Assembly: GCA_963783045.1 (NCBI GenBank)
Contig: CAWAMD010000001.1
Coordinates: 62,001-126,000 of the forward strand
From: CAWAMD01 sp963783045
GTDB lineage: Bacteria > Actinomycetota > Nitriliruptoria > Nitriliruptorales > Nitriliruptoraceae
DNA: 64,000 nt
Direction: 5' to 3'
In this document: piece after piece, positions 9,234 to 17,352 of the stretch
Position numbering within the stretch: the stretch's first letter is position 1
How the letters are laid out: the number at the start of each line of letters is the position of its first letter
Notes under the pieces: generated by a model
Told to the model about the DNA's origin: nothing
Database searches by the model: none
The model's input: the letters and a program-made list of their open reading frames with translations, nothing else
Program-made: the position numbers and the translations under genes

Positions 9234-10459
9234 GCGTTCCCGCCCCCGCGACCGTCACCCCGCTGCGCCAGGAGGGGCCGCGTGGCTGGTGGCGGCGGCT
9301 GCCGCGCCGCTGGCGACGTGCCATCGTCGCCGCCCTCGTGCTGCGCATCACCCTCGCGGTCGCCGCCTTCGTCTTCGGCGGTCTGCTCCCCGGCCTCGGT
9401 CCCGTCAGCGTCCAGCCGGTGCCCGGCACCTCGTTCCAGGGCTGGACCGCGCTGGCTCCCCACGCACAGGGCTACGGGCTGCTCTGGGGTGGCCTCGCCC
9501 GGTTCGACGCCCTCTGGTACCTCGCCATCGCCGCGTTCGGCTACCCGGCCGTCCACGTCAGCATCCCGCAGGCGGCGGCGTTCTTCCCGGGCTTCCCGGC
9601 GCTCGTCGCCATCGTCGGCCGGCTGCTCGGGAGCTTCTACGCCGGCGGCCAGCTCATCGCGATGGTGGCCACCGTGATCGGGCTCGCGGGCATCCACCGG
9701 CTCGTCGAGGACGAGACCGGCGACACCGACACGGCACGCCGTGCGCTGGTCGCCGCCGCCGTCTTCCCGTCCGCCTTCTTCCTGGTCGCCCCGTTCACGG
9801 AGTCGCTGTTCCTCGCCGCCTCCACGTGGGCACTCGTCTACTCGCGGCGGGGCCGCTGGATGCCCACCGCCGCCGCCGCCGTCCTCGTCGGTCTGACCCG
9901 CAACGTCGGCGCCCTGCTCGCCCTGCCGATGCTCATCGAGGCCGTCCGGCAGCGCTCCTGGCGCGGGCTCGTCGCCAGCGCGGGGGCGCCCGTCGGCCTC
10001 GGCCTCTACCTCGGGTTCTCGTGGCTGTGGTTCGGGACACCGCTCGCCCCCGTCTCGGTGCAGGGCGGCTGGGAGCGCACCTTCCACTGGCCCTGGCAGT
10101 CCGTGTGGACGGCCGTGCGCTACGGCGTGCAGACGCCCGGCGCCTACGCCACGGGCTACCACAGCCTCAACGTCCTCGTGTTCGTGCCCATCGTGGCCGC
10201 GATCGTCTGGCTCTTCCGGCGCACCCCGCCCGCCTTCGCGTGGTACGCGCTGGCCCACGTGCTCGTCTGGCTCGTGTACCCGTTCCCGGACCGGCCGCTG
10301 ATGTCCACGCCGCGGTTCGCACTCGCGGTGGCGCCACTGTTCTGGGCGTTCGGGTCGTGGATGCGCTCGCGCACGGCGGAGACGATCTGGATCGCCGCGT
10401 CGTCGGCCCTGCTCGGCGTGCAGTTCCTGCTCTTCGTGGGCTGGTACTACATCTTCTAG
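9221..10459 (+). CDS. Second PIG-V-like membrane mannosyltransferase
   Basis: About 412 residues. FDALWYLAIAAFGYP and AAFFPGFPALVAI align with the same block in the preceding gene, so the two are paralogues. No ATG is available before the first membrane helix. The GTG at 9221 overlaps the upstream gene by 13 bases, while AGGAGG at 9215-9220 sits directly against it. Initiation at CTG 9230, overlapping the upstream TGA, would give better spacing, so the start is uncertain. About ten transmembrane helices. It ends just before the 62-bp repeat array, which separates it from a convergent gene. Confidence 0.78.
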   Translation: MVLLSVPAPATVTPLRQEGPRGWWRRLPRRWRRAIVAALVLRITLAVAAFVFGGLLPGLGPVSVQPVPGTSFQGWTALAPHAQGYGLLWGGLARFDALWYLAIAAFGYPAVHVSIPQAAAFFPGFPALVAIVGRLLGSFYAGGQLIAMVATVIGLAGIHRLVEDETGDTDTARRALVAAAVFPSAFFLVAPFTESLFLAASTWALVYSRRGRWMPTAAAAVLVGLTRNVGALLALPMLIEAVRQRSWRGLVASAGAPVGLGLYLGFSWLWFGTPLAPVSVQGGWERTFHWPWQSVWTAVRYGVQTPGAYATGYHSLNVLVFVPIVAAIVWLFRRTPPAFAWYALAHVLVWLVYPFPDRPLMSTPRFALAVAPLFWAFGSWMRSRTAETIWIAASSALLGVQFLLFVGWYYIF

Positions 10460-10463
10460 CGCG

Positions 10464-10696
10464 TGCCCCACGCCGCCTCTGCCCGAAACCGCCGGATGCG
10501 CCGGTTCCCGGAGCCGGCGGACCCTGCCCCACGCTGCCCGGTCCCCGAAACCGCCGGATGCGGCGGTTCCCGGAGCCGGCGGACCCTGCCCCACGCTGCC
10601 CGGTCCCCGAAACCGCCGGATGCGCCGGTTCCCGGAGCCGGCGGACCCTGCCCCACGCTGCCCGGTCCCCGAAACCGCCGGATGCGACGGTTCCCG
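10464..10696. repeat. Four tandem 62-bp repeats with internal hairpin
   Basis: The block GAAACCGCCGGATGCG recurs at 10485, 10547, 10609 and 10671, exactly 62 bp apart. The second and third units are nearly identical; the first is diverged on its left side and the fourth is truncated. Each unit has a stem-loop: GAAACCGCCG pairs with CGGCGGTTCC around a GATG loop, perfect in the second copy and with one changed stem base in the others. The array fills the gap between two convergent genes, so it may act as a bidirectional terminator. Confidence 0.85.
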
Positions 10697-10698
10697 CC

Positions 10699-11070
10699 TC
10701 AGCCCGCCTCGGCCTTCGGCAGGAGCCAGAACGACTCGATGAGGTGGTGCCACGCGCACGACGGACAGACCTCGACCGTGTAGACGCTGAGGTCGCCGTA
10801 CCGCTCGAGCTGCCGGGGCAGCGAGTCCCGTGGGATCGCCCGTCCCGACTGGGTGCGCGGCCCCCTCGCCGTGAAGATGTAGGTCACGTGGCGCAGCTCG
10901 CCGTCCTCACAGATGGGGCACTGCTCGTCCACGTCGGTGCCGATGTTGCGCCCCGCCCGGACGAGATCCGGGTGCGCATCGCACACGTCCTGCGGCGAGC
11001 GCAGGCCGGCCCGCACGTCTCGCAGCGTCGCGCGACGCGCCATCCGATAGTCGATGCGGCCCTTGCGCAC
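10699..11070 (-). CDS. DUF5318 family protein
   Basis: 123 residues from GTG 11070, with GAGGGGG a few bases upstream; the frame continues to an ATG at 11166 but that stretch is Arg-rich low-complexity translation. RIDYRMARRATLRDVR, CDAHPDLVRAGRNIG and two CxxC pairs (CPIC, CPSC) match the actinobacterial DUF5318 family. The cysteines probably bind zinc. Function unknown. In many actinobacteria the gene sits near envelope genes. It ends at the 62-bp repeat array. Confidence 0.8.
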   Translation of the reverse strand: MRKGRIDYRMARRATLRDVRAGLRSPQDVCDAHPDLVRAGRNIGTDVDEQCPICEDGELRHVTYIFTARGPRTQSGRAIPRDSLPRQLERYGDLSVYTVEVCPSCAWHHLIESFWLLPKAEAG

Positions 11071-11165
11071 ATCCCCCTCGCCGTCTCGGGACCGATGCAG
11101 CGTCTGCAGGGTACGGCGTCGGCCCCCGTCGCGCCGGTGCGTTGCGGGCTGCCGTAGGCAACGCA

Positions 11166-11190
11166 AACGGGGCCCGGTCCGGGCCCCGTT
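11166..11190 (-). terminator. Hairpin terminator downstream of sodN
   Basis: AACGGGGCCC, a 5-base loop, then GGGCCCCGTT: a perfect 10-bp stem 16 bp past the sodN stop on the minus strand, followed by TTGCGTT. It fits an intrinsic-type terminator with a weak U-tract. Confidence 0.75.
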
Positions 11191-11206
11191 CGTCAGCCTG
11201 CGTGGC

Positions 11207-11644
11207 TCAGCTGGTCATCCAGTCGGGCTTGCCGCCCTTGGTCTCCCAGAAGATCTCGGAGATCTCGTCGATGAGGTCGAGCAGCTTCTTGCTGACCTCG
11301 GGATCCATGGACTTCTTGGCATCCCCGGCCTGCTTGGTGGCCCTCCAGAACAGGTCATGCAGCTGGGGGTACTTCTCGACGTGCTGCGGCTTGAAGTAGT
11401 CGGTCCACAGCACCCAGAGGTGGTTCTTGGCGAGCTCGGCGCGCTGCTCCTTGATCAGGATCGCACGGTCACGGAAGACGGGATCGTCCGAGCTCTGGTA
11501 CTTCTCGCAGATCTGGTGGCAGGACTCGGCTTCGATGCGTGCCTGCGCCGGGTTGTAGACCCCGCACATCAGGTCGCAGTGGGCCGAGACGGTCTCGATC
11601 TCGCGCAGCGGGTTGAGAGCGCGCAACACCTTCGAGAACCGCAT
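11207..11644 (-). CDS. sodN: Nickel superoxide dismutase, precursor
   Basis: 145 residues from ATG 11644 with AAAGGAG 6 bases upstream. A 21-residue leader precedes HCDLMCGVY; in NiSODs cleavage exposes this His as residue 1, and His1, Cys2 and Cys6 bind nickel. The core follows the family closely (NPAQARIEAES, IKEQRAEL, WVLWTDYFKP, EIFWETK). The usual hook is HCDLPCGVY, so residue 5 is Met instead of Pro, and two further cysteines occur in ESCHQIC. The enzyme removes superoxide in the cytoplasm. The processing protease sodX is encoded divergently. Confidence 0.95.
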   Translation of the reverse strand: MRFSKVLRALNPLREIETVSAHCDLMCGVYNPAQARIEAESCHQICEKYQSSDDPVFRDRAILIKEQRAELAKNHLWVLWTDYFKPQHVEKYPQLHDLFWRATKQAGDAKKSMDPEVSKKLLDLIDEISEIFWETKGGKPDWMTS

Positions 11645-11662
11645 GCATGGCTCCTTTACGTT

Positions 11663-11688
11663 GACTATGAGTCGCCTCGACTGTAGTC
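11663..11688. promoter_or_regulatory. Imperfect palindrome in the sodN/sodX intergenic region
   Basis: GACTATGAGTCG, a 3-base spacer, then CGACTGTAGTC form an inverted repeat ~20 bp upstream of the sodN start. Its place between the divergent sodN and sodX genes suggests an operator, for example for a nickel- or redox-responsive regulator; this is inference. The sodN RBS (minus strand, 11651-11658) lies just inside it. Confidence 0.45.
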
Positions 11689-11739
11689 AGGCCCATCCAC
11701 CGTGGACACACCCGACACCTCGCACGAACGGACACAGGC

Positions 11740-12336
11740 GTGACCAGCCATCACGAGCCGGGGGCAGGACGGCAGGGACGGTGGGCCGGCCGCCTGCTGG
11801 CCCTGGCGGTTGCCGTCTACGCATGGGCGCTCGCCCTGAACCGCTCGCTGCGCCGCGTCGAGGGCCAGAGCATGCAGGCCACGCTGTGGCAGGACGACCG
11901 CATCGTCGTCGTCCCGAGCCGACTGCGGCGCGCGCGCCGGGGCGACGTGGTCCTCGCCGACGATCCCGACGACCCCCAGCGGACGACCTGCAAGCGGGTC
12001 GTCGGCCTGCCCGGTGAGCGCATCGAGCTCCGCGACGGCCAGCTGCTGATCGACGGCGTACCCCGGCACGAGCCGTACGTCGCCGTGGCACCCTGCGAGC
12101 ACGGCTCGTGGCTCGTCCCGGCGGCCCATCTGCTGCTCCTCGGCGACAACCGGCTCGGCTCCACGGACGGCCGTGTCCACGGACCGGTGCCGGCGAGCAC
12201 CGTGCGCGCCGTCGGCGTCCTCTCGCTCACCCCGTGGCGCCCGCGGCTACGCCAGCCCCCCCGTGCCGCCCCGCATGTCGCCGCCACCCACGTCGCCACG
12301 GCCGACCGTCAGGACCCATCCACCACCGAGGGTTGA
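11740..12336 (+). CDS. sodX: S26-family signal peptidase, probable NiSOD maturation protease
   Basis: 198 residues from GTG 11740. One N-terminal transmembrane helix (about 14-34) is followed by the S26 signature: GQSM with nucleophile Ser44 and general base Lys85 in CKRVVGLPGE, then GDN. Divergent placement next to sodN is the standard arrangement for sodX, whose product removes the NiSOD leader so the N-terminal His can bind nickel. The C-terminal ~35 residues are low-complexity and overlap the convergent HD-GYP gene by 28 bp. A general LepB-like role cannot be excluded, but the context favours SodX. Confidence 0.85.
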   Translation: MTSHHEPGAGRQGRWAGRLLALAVAVYAWALALNRSLRRVEGQSMQATLWQDDRIVVVPSRLRRARRGDVVLADDPDDPQRTTCKRVVGLPGERIELRDGQLLIDGVPRHEPYVAVAPCEHGSWLVPAAHLLLLGDNRLGSTDGRVHGPVPASTVRAVGVLSLTPWRPRLRQPPRAAPHVAATHVATADRQDPSTTEG

Positions 12337-14918
12337 GCCGCGGTGGACGCCCGCCTGGCCTCGTCCTCGGCCTCGCTGCGGTCGAGATGGAGGAACGCTT
12401 CGATGACGGCGGGATCGAAGGTGCTGCCGGCGCCGCGGACGAGCTCCTCGATCGCCTCGTCGGCGGTCAGGGGGCCGCGGTGGTGCCGCGGTGAGGTCAT
12501 CGCGACGTAGGCGTCGACGACGGCGAGCACCCGGGCAGGCAGCGGGATGGCCTCGCCGGACAGTCCGAAGGGGTAGCCGCCCCCGTCCCACCGCTCGTGG
12601 TGGTGCAGGATCGTCGGGCGGGCCCGCTCGAGGAACGGTGCGCGGGCGATGAGGTCCGCCCCGATCCGGGCATGCTCGCGAAGCAGCTGGATCTCGTCCG
12701 CCTCGAGGGGGCCGCGCTTGTGCAGCAGCTCGTCGGGTGCCGTGATCATGCCGATGTCGTGGAGGCGGAACGCCCAGCGGATCGCCTGATCATCGAGAAG
12801 CGTCGGTTCGACGGCCTCGAGCAGGCGCCGACCGAAGGTCTCCCGGCGTGCCGCCTCGTTCGGCGGCGACACCCGCTCGGCCACGACCTGCGCCAGGGTC
12901 TCGAGGGTGGCGACGTAGCCCTCGTTCACCCGTGAGAGCGCCCCGGCGAGCCGGTCGTTCACCGCCGTGAGACGGTCGGCCACGTCGCCGGCCTCGTCGC
13001 TGGCCGCACGCATGCGCACGAGGCAACGTCCCGCATCGCGGACCAGCCGATGCTGCGCGGCGGCCAGCCCGGCGGCGGGTACCGCGACGAGCACGGCACC
13101 GGCCCAGCCCACATGCAGCGCGGCGAAGGCCGTGATGCCCGCCAGCACGGCCAGACCGAGCTGGTGCGGTGCGAGCCACCGCAGCTCGTCGGACCAGACC
13201 CGGCCCATGGGCTCGTCGCCCGCGAAGGCGACCGCGATCACGACGAAGGCGGTGTCCACGACGAAGAAGCCGACCCCTGCCACGAGTCCGCTGACGGCGA
13301 GGTCGCCGAGTCCCGTGCCGGGTGTGACCGGGTCGAGCAGTCGCGCGATGCCGGCGGCGGCGAAGGTGGCGACGACCAGGACCGCCGTGTTGAAGATCAG
13401 CTGCCGGCTGCGGACCCGGCGAACGAGTCCGCCCACCGTGCCGGCGAGCAGGCAGGGCACGGTGACGGCCAGGCCGCCGGCGACCCCGGTGAGGGATCCG
13501 GCCCCCGGGTGACCGGCGAGCACCCCGACGGCGACGAGCGGCACCGCGGACCACGACACGGCCAGCCGCCCCTCGATGGACGTGCCCGTCGCCTCGGCGA
13601 GCACGGCAAGACCGGCGAGCACGAGAACGAGCGGCCAGGCGGGCGGCCGCGGGTCCAGGACCACCGCGGTCGCCACGGCGACCGCCCCGGCGATCGCCAC
13701 GCCCGCCAGGAGCCGGTCCGTGCCGGGCCGACCGGCCACGAGCGGGACGGCCGCCGCGCGAACCAGCCGGTCCGCGCGCCGGCCCACCCCGAGCTCACGA
13801 CGGGCGCCGGTGGGGCTGGCGCCGCGGTGGAAGCCGCTCGGCAGGGCCGACGCGGCTGCGGCGGCCCCCGGTCCCTCGAGCGTCGCGTACGCCGCGGCGA
13901 GCGCCGCCTCGGTCAGCAGCGCCGCCACGTCCCGGCCGTCGCCCGGATAGCTCGCGATGCCCACGGCCGTCGTGAGCCGGCCGTCGAGCTGGCCGACCGC
14001 CGCCGTGAGGCGGGAGGCGACCTGCCGCGCGAGCAGCGCGTCGGCGGCGACGAGCACGGCACCGACGCGTCGCGGCCCGGCCGGTGCCACGATCCCTGCG
14101 CCGCCGACGGCGTCGCGGACGCGTGCGAACGCCTGCTCGAGCAGGTCGTCCGACGCGGGCCCCTGCAGCTCGACGACCAGCAGCGCCAGGGGCTCGCCGG
14201 CGCGGGCGGCGCGTTCGATCGCGCGGGTGCCGAGCTCGTGCAGGGCCGCCCCGGCCCAGGGGCCGGTCGCCTCCCCGGTCGGGGGGCCGGCGAGCGTGAT
14301 GATGGCCGCGAGCACCAGGAGGACCAGCATCACGAGCAACGGGGCGGCCACCCAGATGACGGCGGTCAGCACGGCCGCCGCGCCGATGGCGACCTCCCGG
14401 AGCGGTGTCAACGTCTCCTCGTCGCGGGACGCGCCGGCCAGCCGGTCCGCGACGATCCAGGCGGCCGCCAGCACCAGCCCGACGAGCAGCGCGGTCCGAA
14501 CGCCGATCGTGGCAGACCCGACCCCGGTGATGAGCCGCTGTCCCGCGAACCACCCGTCGCCGAGCCGGGCGGCGAGTGCCGCCACGACGATCGCCAGCAC
14601 GTGGGCGGCGCCGTGGCGCCGCGTCCCCAGGCCCTCGCGCACGACGCCGGTCACCGCCACCGCGACGGTCGCCCAGACGGCCAGGAGCGGGTTGCCGAGC
14701 AGCGCGCCGGCGCCGGTGAAGACGGCGGCCAGCGGGGGCAGGCCGCGGTGCGGCTCGACGAGCCGCGTGACGACGGCGAGTGCCCCGAACACCGCCAGTG
14801 GGACGACCGGCCCGCCCGTCGGGGCCTGCAGGGTCCAGGCCGTCACCGCCAGCACGGCGGCCCCCGACAGCAGAGCATCGAGCCAGGCGCCACTGGTTCG
14901 TGTGGTCCGACTGCTCAC
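12309..14918 (-). CDS. Large membrane protein: degenerate GGDEF plus HD-GYP domain
   Basis: 869 residues from GTG 14918 (RBS GGAGG nearby); the frame extends upstream but overlaps the methyltransferase gene. Order: multi-helix membrane region (about 15-205), GGDEF-like domain (about 220-345) retaining TTAVGIASYPGDG but no GG(D/E)EF motif, second multi-helix region (about 380-600), linker, then HD-GYP (about 650-835) with HDIG, HHERWDGGGYP and AVVDAYVAMTS. HD-GYP enzymes hydrolyse cyclic di-GMP. The Lys after HDIG is Met, and no His is evident at the usual first ligand position, so activity is uncertain. The GGDEF relic probably senses or regulates. Confidence 0.85.
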   Translation of the reverse strand: MSSRTTRTSGAWLDALLSGAAVLAVTAWTLQAPTGGPVVPLAVFGALAVVTRLVEPHRGLPPLAAVFTGAGALLGNPLLAVWATVAVAVTGVVREGLGTRRHGAAHVLAIVVAALAARLGDGWFAGQRLITGVGSATIGVRTALLVGLVLAAAWIVADRLAGASRDEETLTPLREVAIGAAAVLTAVIWVAAPLLVMLVLLVLAAIITLAGPPTGEATGPWAGAALHELGTRAIERAARAGEPLALLVVELQGPASDDLLEQAFARVRDAVGGAGIVAPAGPRRVGAVLVAADALLARQVASRLTAAVGQLDGRLTTAVGIASYPGDGRDVAALLTEAALAAAYATLEGPGAAAAASALPSGFHRGASPTGARRELGVGRRADRLVRAAAVPLVAGRPGTDRLLAGVAIAGAVAVATAVVLDPRPPAWPLVLVLAGLAVLAEATGTSIEGRLAVSWSAVPLVAVGVLAGHPGAGSLTGVAGGLAVTVPCLLAGTVGGLVRRVRSRQLIFNTAVLVVATFAAAGIARLLDPVTPGTGLGDLAVSGLVAGVGFFVVDTAFVVIAVAFAGDEPMGRVWSDELRWLAPHQLGLAVLAGITAFAALHVGWAGAVLVAVPAAGLAAAQHRLVRDAGRCLVRMRAASDEAGDVADRLTAVNDRLAGALSRVNEGYVATLETLAQVVAERVSPPNEAARRETFGRRLLEAVEPTLLDDQAIRWAFRLHDIGMITAPDELLHKRGPLEADEIQLLREHARIGADLIARAPFLERARPTILHHHERWDGGGYPFGLSGEAIPLPARVLAVVDAYVAMTSPRHHRGPLTADEAIEELVRGAGSTFDPAVIEAFLHLDRSEAEDEARRASTAAQPSVVDGS

Positions 14919-14970
14919 AGTTCCCTCCCGGCGACACAGCGTCGCACATGCCCCCCGGCGACGGCGCCCA

Positions 14971-15783
14971 TTACCCGGGCACGGTGCCGACCACCAGCAG
15001 CTCCGGGTCGTCCAGGGCCACACCCTGCCCGCCGTAGCGGCCCGGCTCCACGCCGACCACGTCCGAGACGACGAGACCGGCGCTGCGGGCCAGCGCGACG
15101 GCCTCCCCGACCGTGTACGCCGTGGTCCACAGGTCGAAGTTGCGCACCGCGTGGTCCGGACCACGGACCTCGCTGCGCTGATGGTGGACGCCGTGGACCG
15201 TGTCGTAGGCGTCGCCCGGCGCCAGGTGGCGCGCCGCGAACAGGGCGTGGAACGCGGTGAAGGCCACCCGGCCGCCCGGCCGCACGCGCTCGGCAAGCCC
15301 ACGCAGCACCGCGGGATCCGTGGCCGGGCTGGTCCCGAAGCCCCCCTGGCACACGCTCGTCGCCGCGTCGAAGCGGTCCGCGGTGACGACCTCGCCGAGA
15401 CGGCGTGCGTCGCCCACGACGAAGGAGCATCCCGTCAGCCCGGCAGCAGACGCCTGCGCCCGGGCCGCGGCGACGAGCCCCGGCGACACGTCGACACCCA
15501 GGCCCGCCACGCCGCCGGCGGCGAGCGCCCGCAGGTGCCGGCCGTCGCCGCAGCCCACATCGAGCAGACGGTCACCCGCCGAGAGGTGCAGATGCCCACG
15601 CAGCGCCGCGACCTCCTCGACGGTGCCCTGGGCGAAGGCGTTGCGCCGGTACTCCTCGCCCTGGAAGTCGCCGATGGCGACGTAGAAGGGCTCGTCGTCG
15701 GCCCCCGGCGGTGGCGGCACCGTGACCGGGTGATCCTCGTGGTCCCGCCAGCTCGGCGGCAGCGCGTCGTCGCGTTCAGGCAT
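14971..15783 (-). CDS. SAM-dependent class I methyltransferase
   Basis: 270 residues from ATG 15783. LLDVGCGDGRHLRAL is motif I for SAM binding, GVDVSPGLVAAARAQ supplies the acidic residue that contacts the ribose, and RVRPGGRVAF is a post-motif typical of the fold. Substrate unknown. Its ATG overlaps the stop of the upstream cca gene (ATGCCTGA), so translation is coupled to cca. Confidence 0.85.
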   Translation of the reverse strand: MPERDDALPPSWRDHEDHPVTVPPPPGADDEPFYVAIGDFQGEEYRRNAFAQGTVEEVAALRGHLHLSAGDRLLDVGCGDGRHLRALAAGGVAGLGVDVSPGLVAAARAQASAAGLTGCSFVVGDARRLGEVVTADRFDAATSVCQGGFGTSPATDPAVLRGLAERVRPGGRVAFTAFHALFAARHLAPGDAYDTVHGVHHQRSEVRGPDHAVRNFDLWTTAYTVGEAVALARSAGLVVSDVVGVEPGRYGGQGVALDDPELLVVGTVPG

Positions 15784-17257
15784 CGCCGTCGAGCCCGTCG
15801 GCCGACGGCTCGGACGACCCGAGTGCCGCATACCAGCGGTCGAGGACCGCGAACGCCTCCTCGTCGCTCATCGGCCCCTGCTCGATGCGCTGCTCGAGCA
15901 GATGGTTCCAGGCCTCGCCCACGAGCGGCCCGGGACGGATGTCGAGGTGGCGCATGATCTGGTTCCCGTCGATCGGCGGCCGCAGCCTCTCGAGCTCCTC
16001 CTGCCGCTTGAGCGCCTCGATCCGCTCCTCGAGCTGGTCCATCCGCCGCTGGATCGCCGTGGCCTTGCGCCGGTTGCGGGTCGTGACATCCGCCCGCGTG
16101 AGCTTGTTCAGACGGTCGAGCAGATGGCCGGCGTCACGGATGTAGCGGCGCACCGCGCTGTCGGTCCATCCCATCTTGTAGGTGTGGAAACGCAGGTGCA
16201 GGTAGACCAGGTCGGCGACGTCCTTCACGGTCTGCTTGTCGTAGCGCATGGCCTTCAGCCGCCGGCGGGTCATCTTCGCGCCGACGACCTCGTGATGGTG
16301 GAAGCTGACCGTGCCGTCCGGATGGATCTCGCGGGTGTCCGGCTTGCCTACGTCGTGGAGCAGCGCGGCCAGGCGGAGCGTCAGATCCGGCTCGCCGTCC
16401 TCGAGCGCCATCGCGTTCTCGACCACGGCGAGCGTGTGGGCGTAGACGTCCTTGTGCCGGTGAATCGGGTCGCGAAGCTCGCGCAGGAGCTCGAGCTCGG
16501 GCAGCACATGACGGGCGAGGCCGGTATCGACGAGCAGATCGATGCCGCGTCGCGGGGCCGCACCGAGCATGAGCTTGCTGAACTCGTCGCGGATCCGCTC
16601 CATGCTGATCGTGGCCAGCCGGTCCGCCATCTCGTCGGCGGCCTTCAGGGTGGCGTCATCGGGCACGGCGTCGAGGACCGCGGCGAACCGGGCCATGCGC
16701 ACCATCCGCAGCGGGTCGTCACCGAAGGAGTCATGAGGCTCGACAGGGGTGCGCAGCACCCGGGCGTGCAGGTCGCGGATCCCGCCGAACAGGTCGACGA
16801 ACTCGTACTCCGGCACCTTGACCGCCATCGCGTTGATCGTGAAGTCGCGACGGTGCAGGTCCGAGGCGATCGTGTCCCCGTACGTGACGTCGGGGTGGCG
16901 CGAGTCCGGCTCGTACTGGTCCGAACGGAACGTCGTGATCTCGACCTGGCGTCCGTGCCGATCGGCGGACACCGTCCCGAAACGGGCGCCCGTCAGCCAC
17001 ACCGCACGGGTCCAGCGGCGCAGGATCCGCTCGCTCTGCTCCGGGCGGGCGGAGGTCGCGAAGTCGAGGTCGACATGGGACAGCGCCGCCGCGTCGCCAC
17101 CGGCGAGCAGGGTGTCGCGGACGGTGCCCCCGACGAGGTAGAGCTCGTGGCCCTCCGCCTCGAACGCCTCGCCGAGCTCCCTCGCCTCCGGGTACACGTC
17201 GACGAGGCGGCCCAGCTGGGCCGCCTGCTGCATCGTGAGCGCGTTGGTCGGAGACAT
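15776..17257 (-). CDS. cca: CCA tRNA nucleotidyltransferase with HD domain
   Basis: 493 residues. LVGGTVRDTLL followed by HVDLDFAT (D63, D65) is the catalytic core of the class II nucleotidyltransferase superfamily; RRDFTINAMAV and DPLRMVRMARFA match the CCA/poly(A) polymerase family. An HD domain follows with LLHDVGKP and HHHEVVGA. The enzyme adds or repairs the 3' CCA of tRNA. This matters here because the tRNA-Ile gene in the window does not encode CCA. The actinobacterial homologue, often called PcnA, lies in the same relation to the Nudix and DUF6049 genes. Confidence 0.95.
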   Translation of the reverse strand: MSPTNALTMQQAAQLGRLVDVYPEARELGEAFEAEGHELYLVGGTVRDTLLAGGDAAALSHVDLDFATSARPEQSERILRRWTRAVWLTGARFGTVSADRHGRQVEITTFRSDQYEPDSRHPDVTYGDTIASDLHRRDFTINAMAVKVPEYEFVDLFGGIRDLHARVLRTPVEPHDSFGDDPLRMVRMARFAAVLDAVPDDATLKAADEMADRLATISMERIRDEFSKLMLGAAPRRGIDLLVDTGLARHVLPELELLRELRDPIHRHKDVYAHTLAVVENAMALEDGEPDLTLRLAALLHDVGKPDTREIHPDGTVSFHHHEVVGAKMTRRRLKAMRYDKQTVKDVADLVYLHLRFHTYKMGWTDSAVRRYIRDAGHLLDRLNKLTRADVTTRNRRKATAIQRRMDQLEERIEALKRQEELERLRPPIDGNQIMRHLDIRPGPLVGEAWNHLLEQRIEQGPMSDEEAFAVLDRWYAALGSSEPSADGLDGDA

Positions 17258-17352
17258 CTCACATCGAGGCTAGTGACCCCGGTCAGGGTGGAGGAACCCC
17301 GGACATCGGCGGTGGGGCACCGCGCCGGACGAATGACGGTGCGGCACGGCGG

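Noticed and set aside
10464..10696. CRISPR array
   Set aside because: Units are contiguous 62-bp tandem repeats without unique spacers, and no cas genes are present.
13050..15260. 736-residue plus-strand frame opposite the HD-GYP gene
   Set aside because: Low-complexity, Gly/Arg/Asp-rich translation, antisense to a gene with clear HD-GYP motifs.
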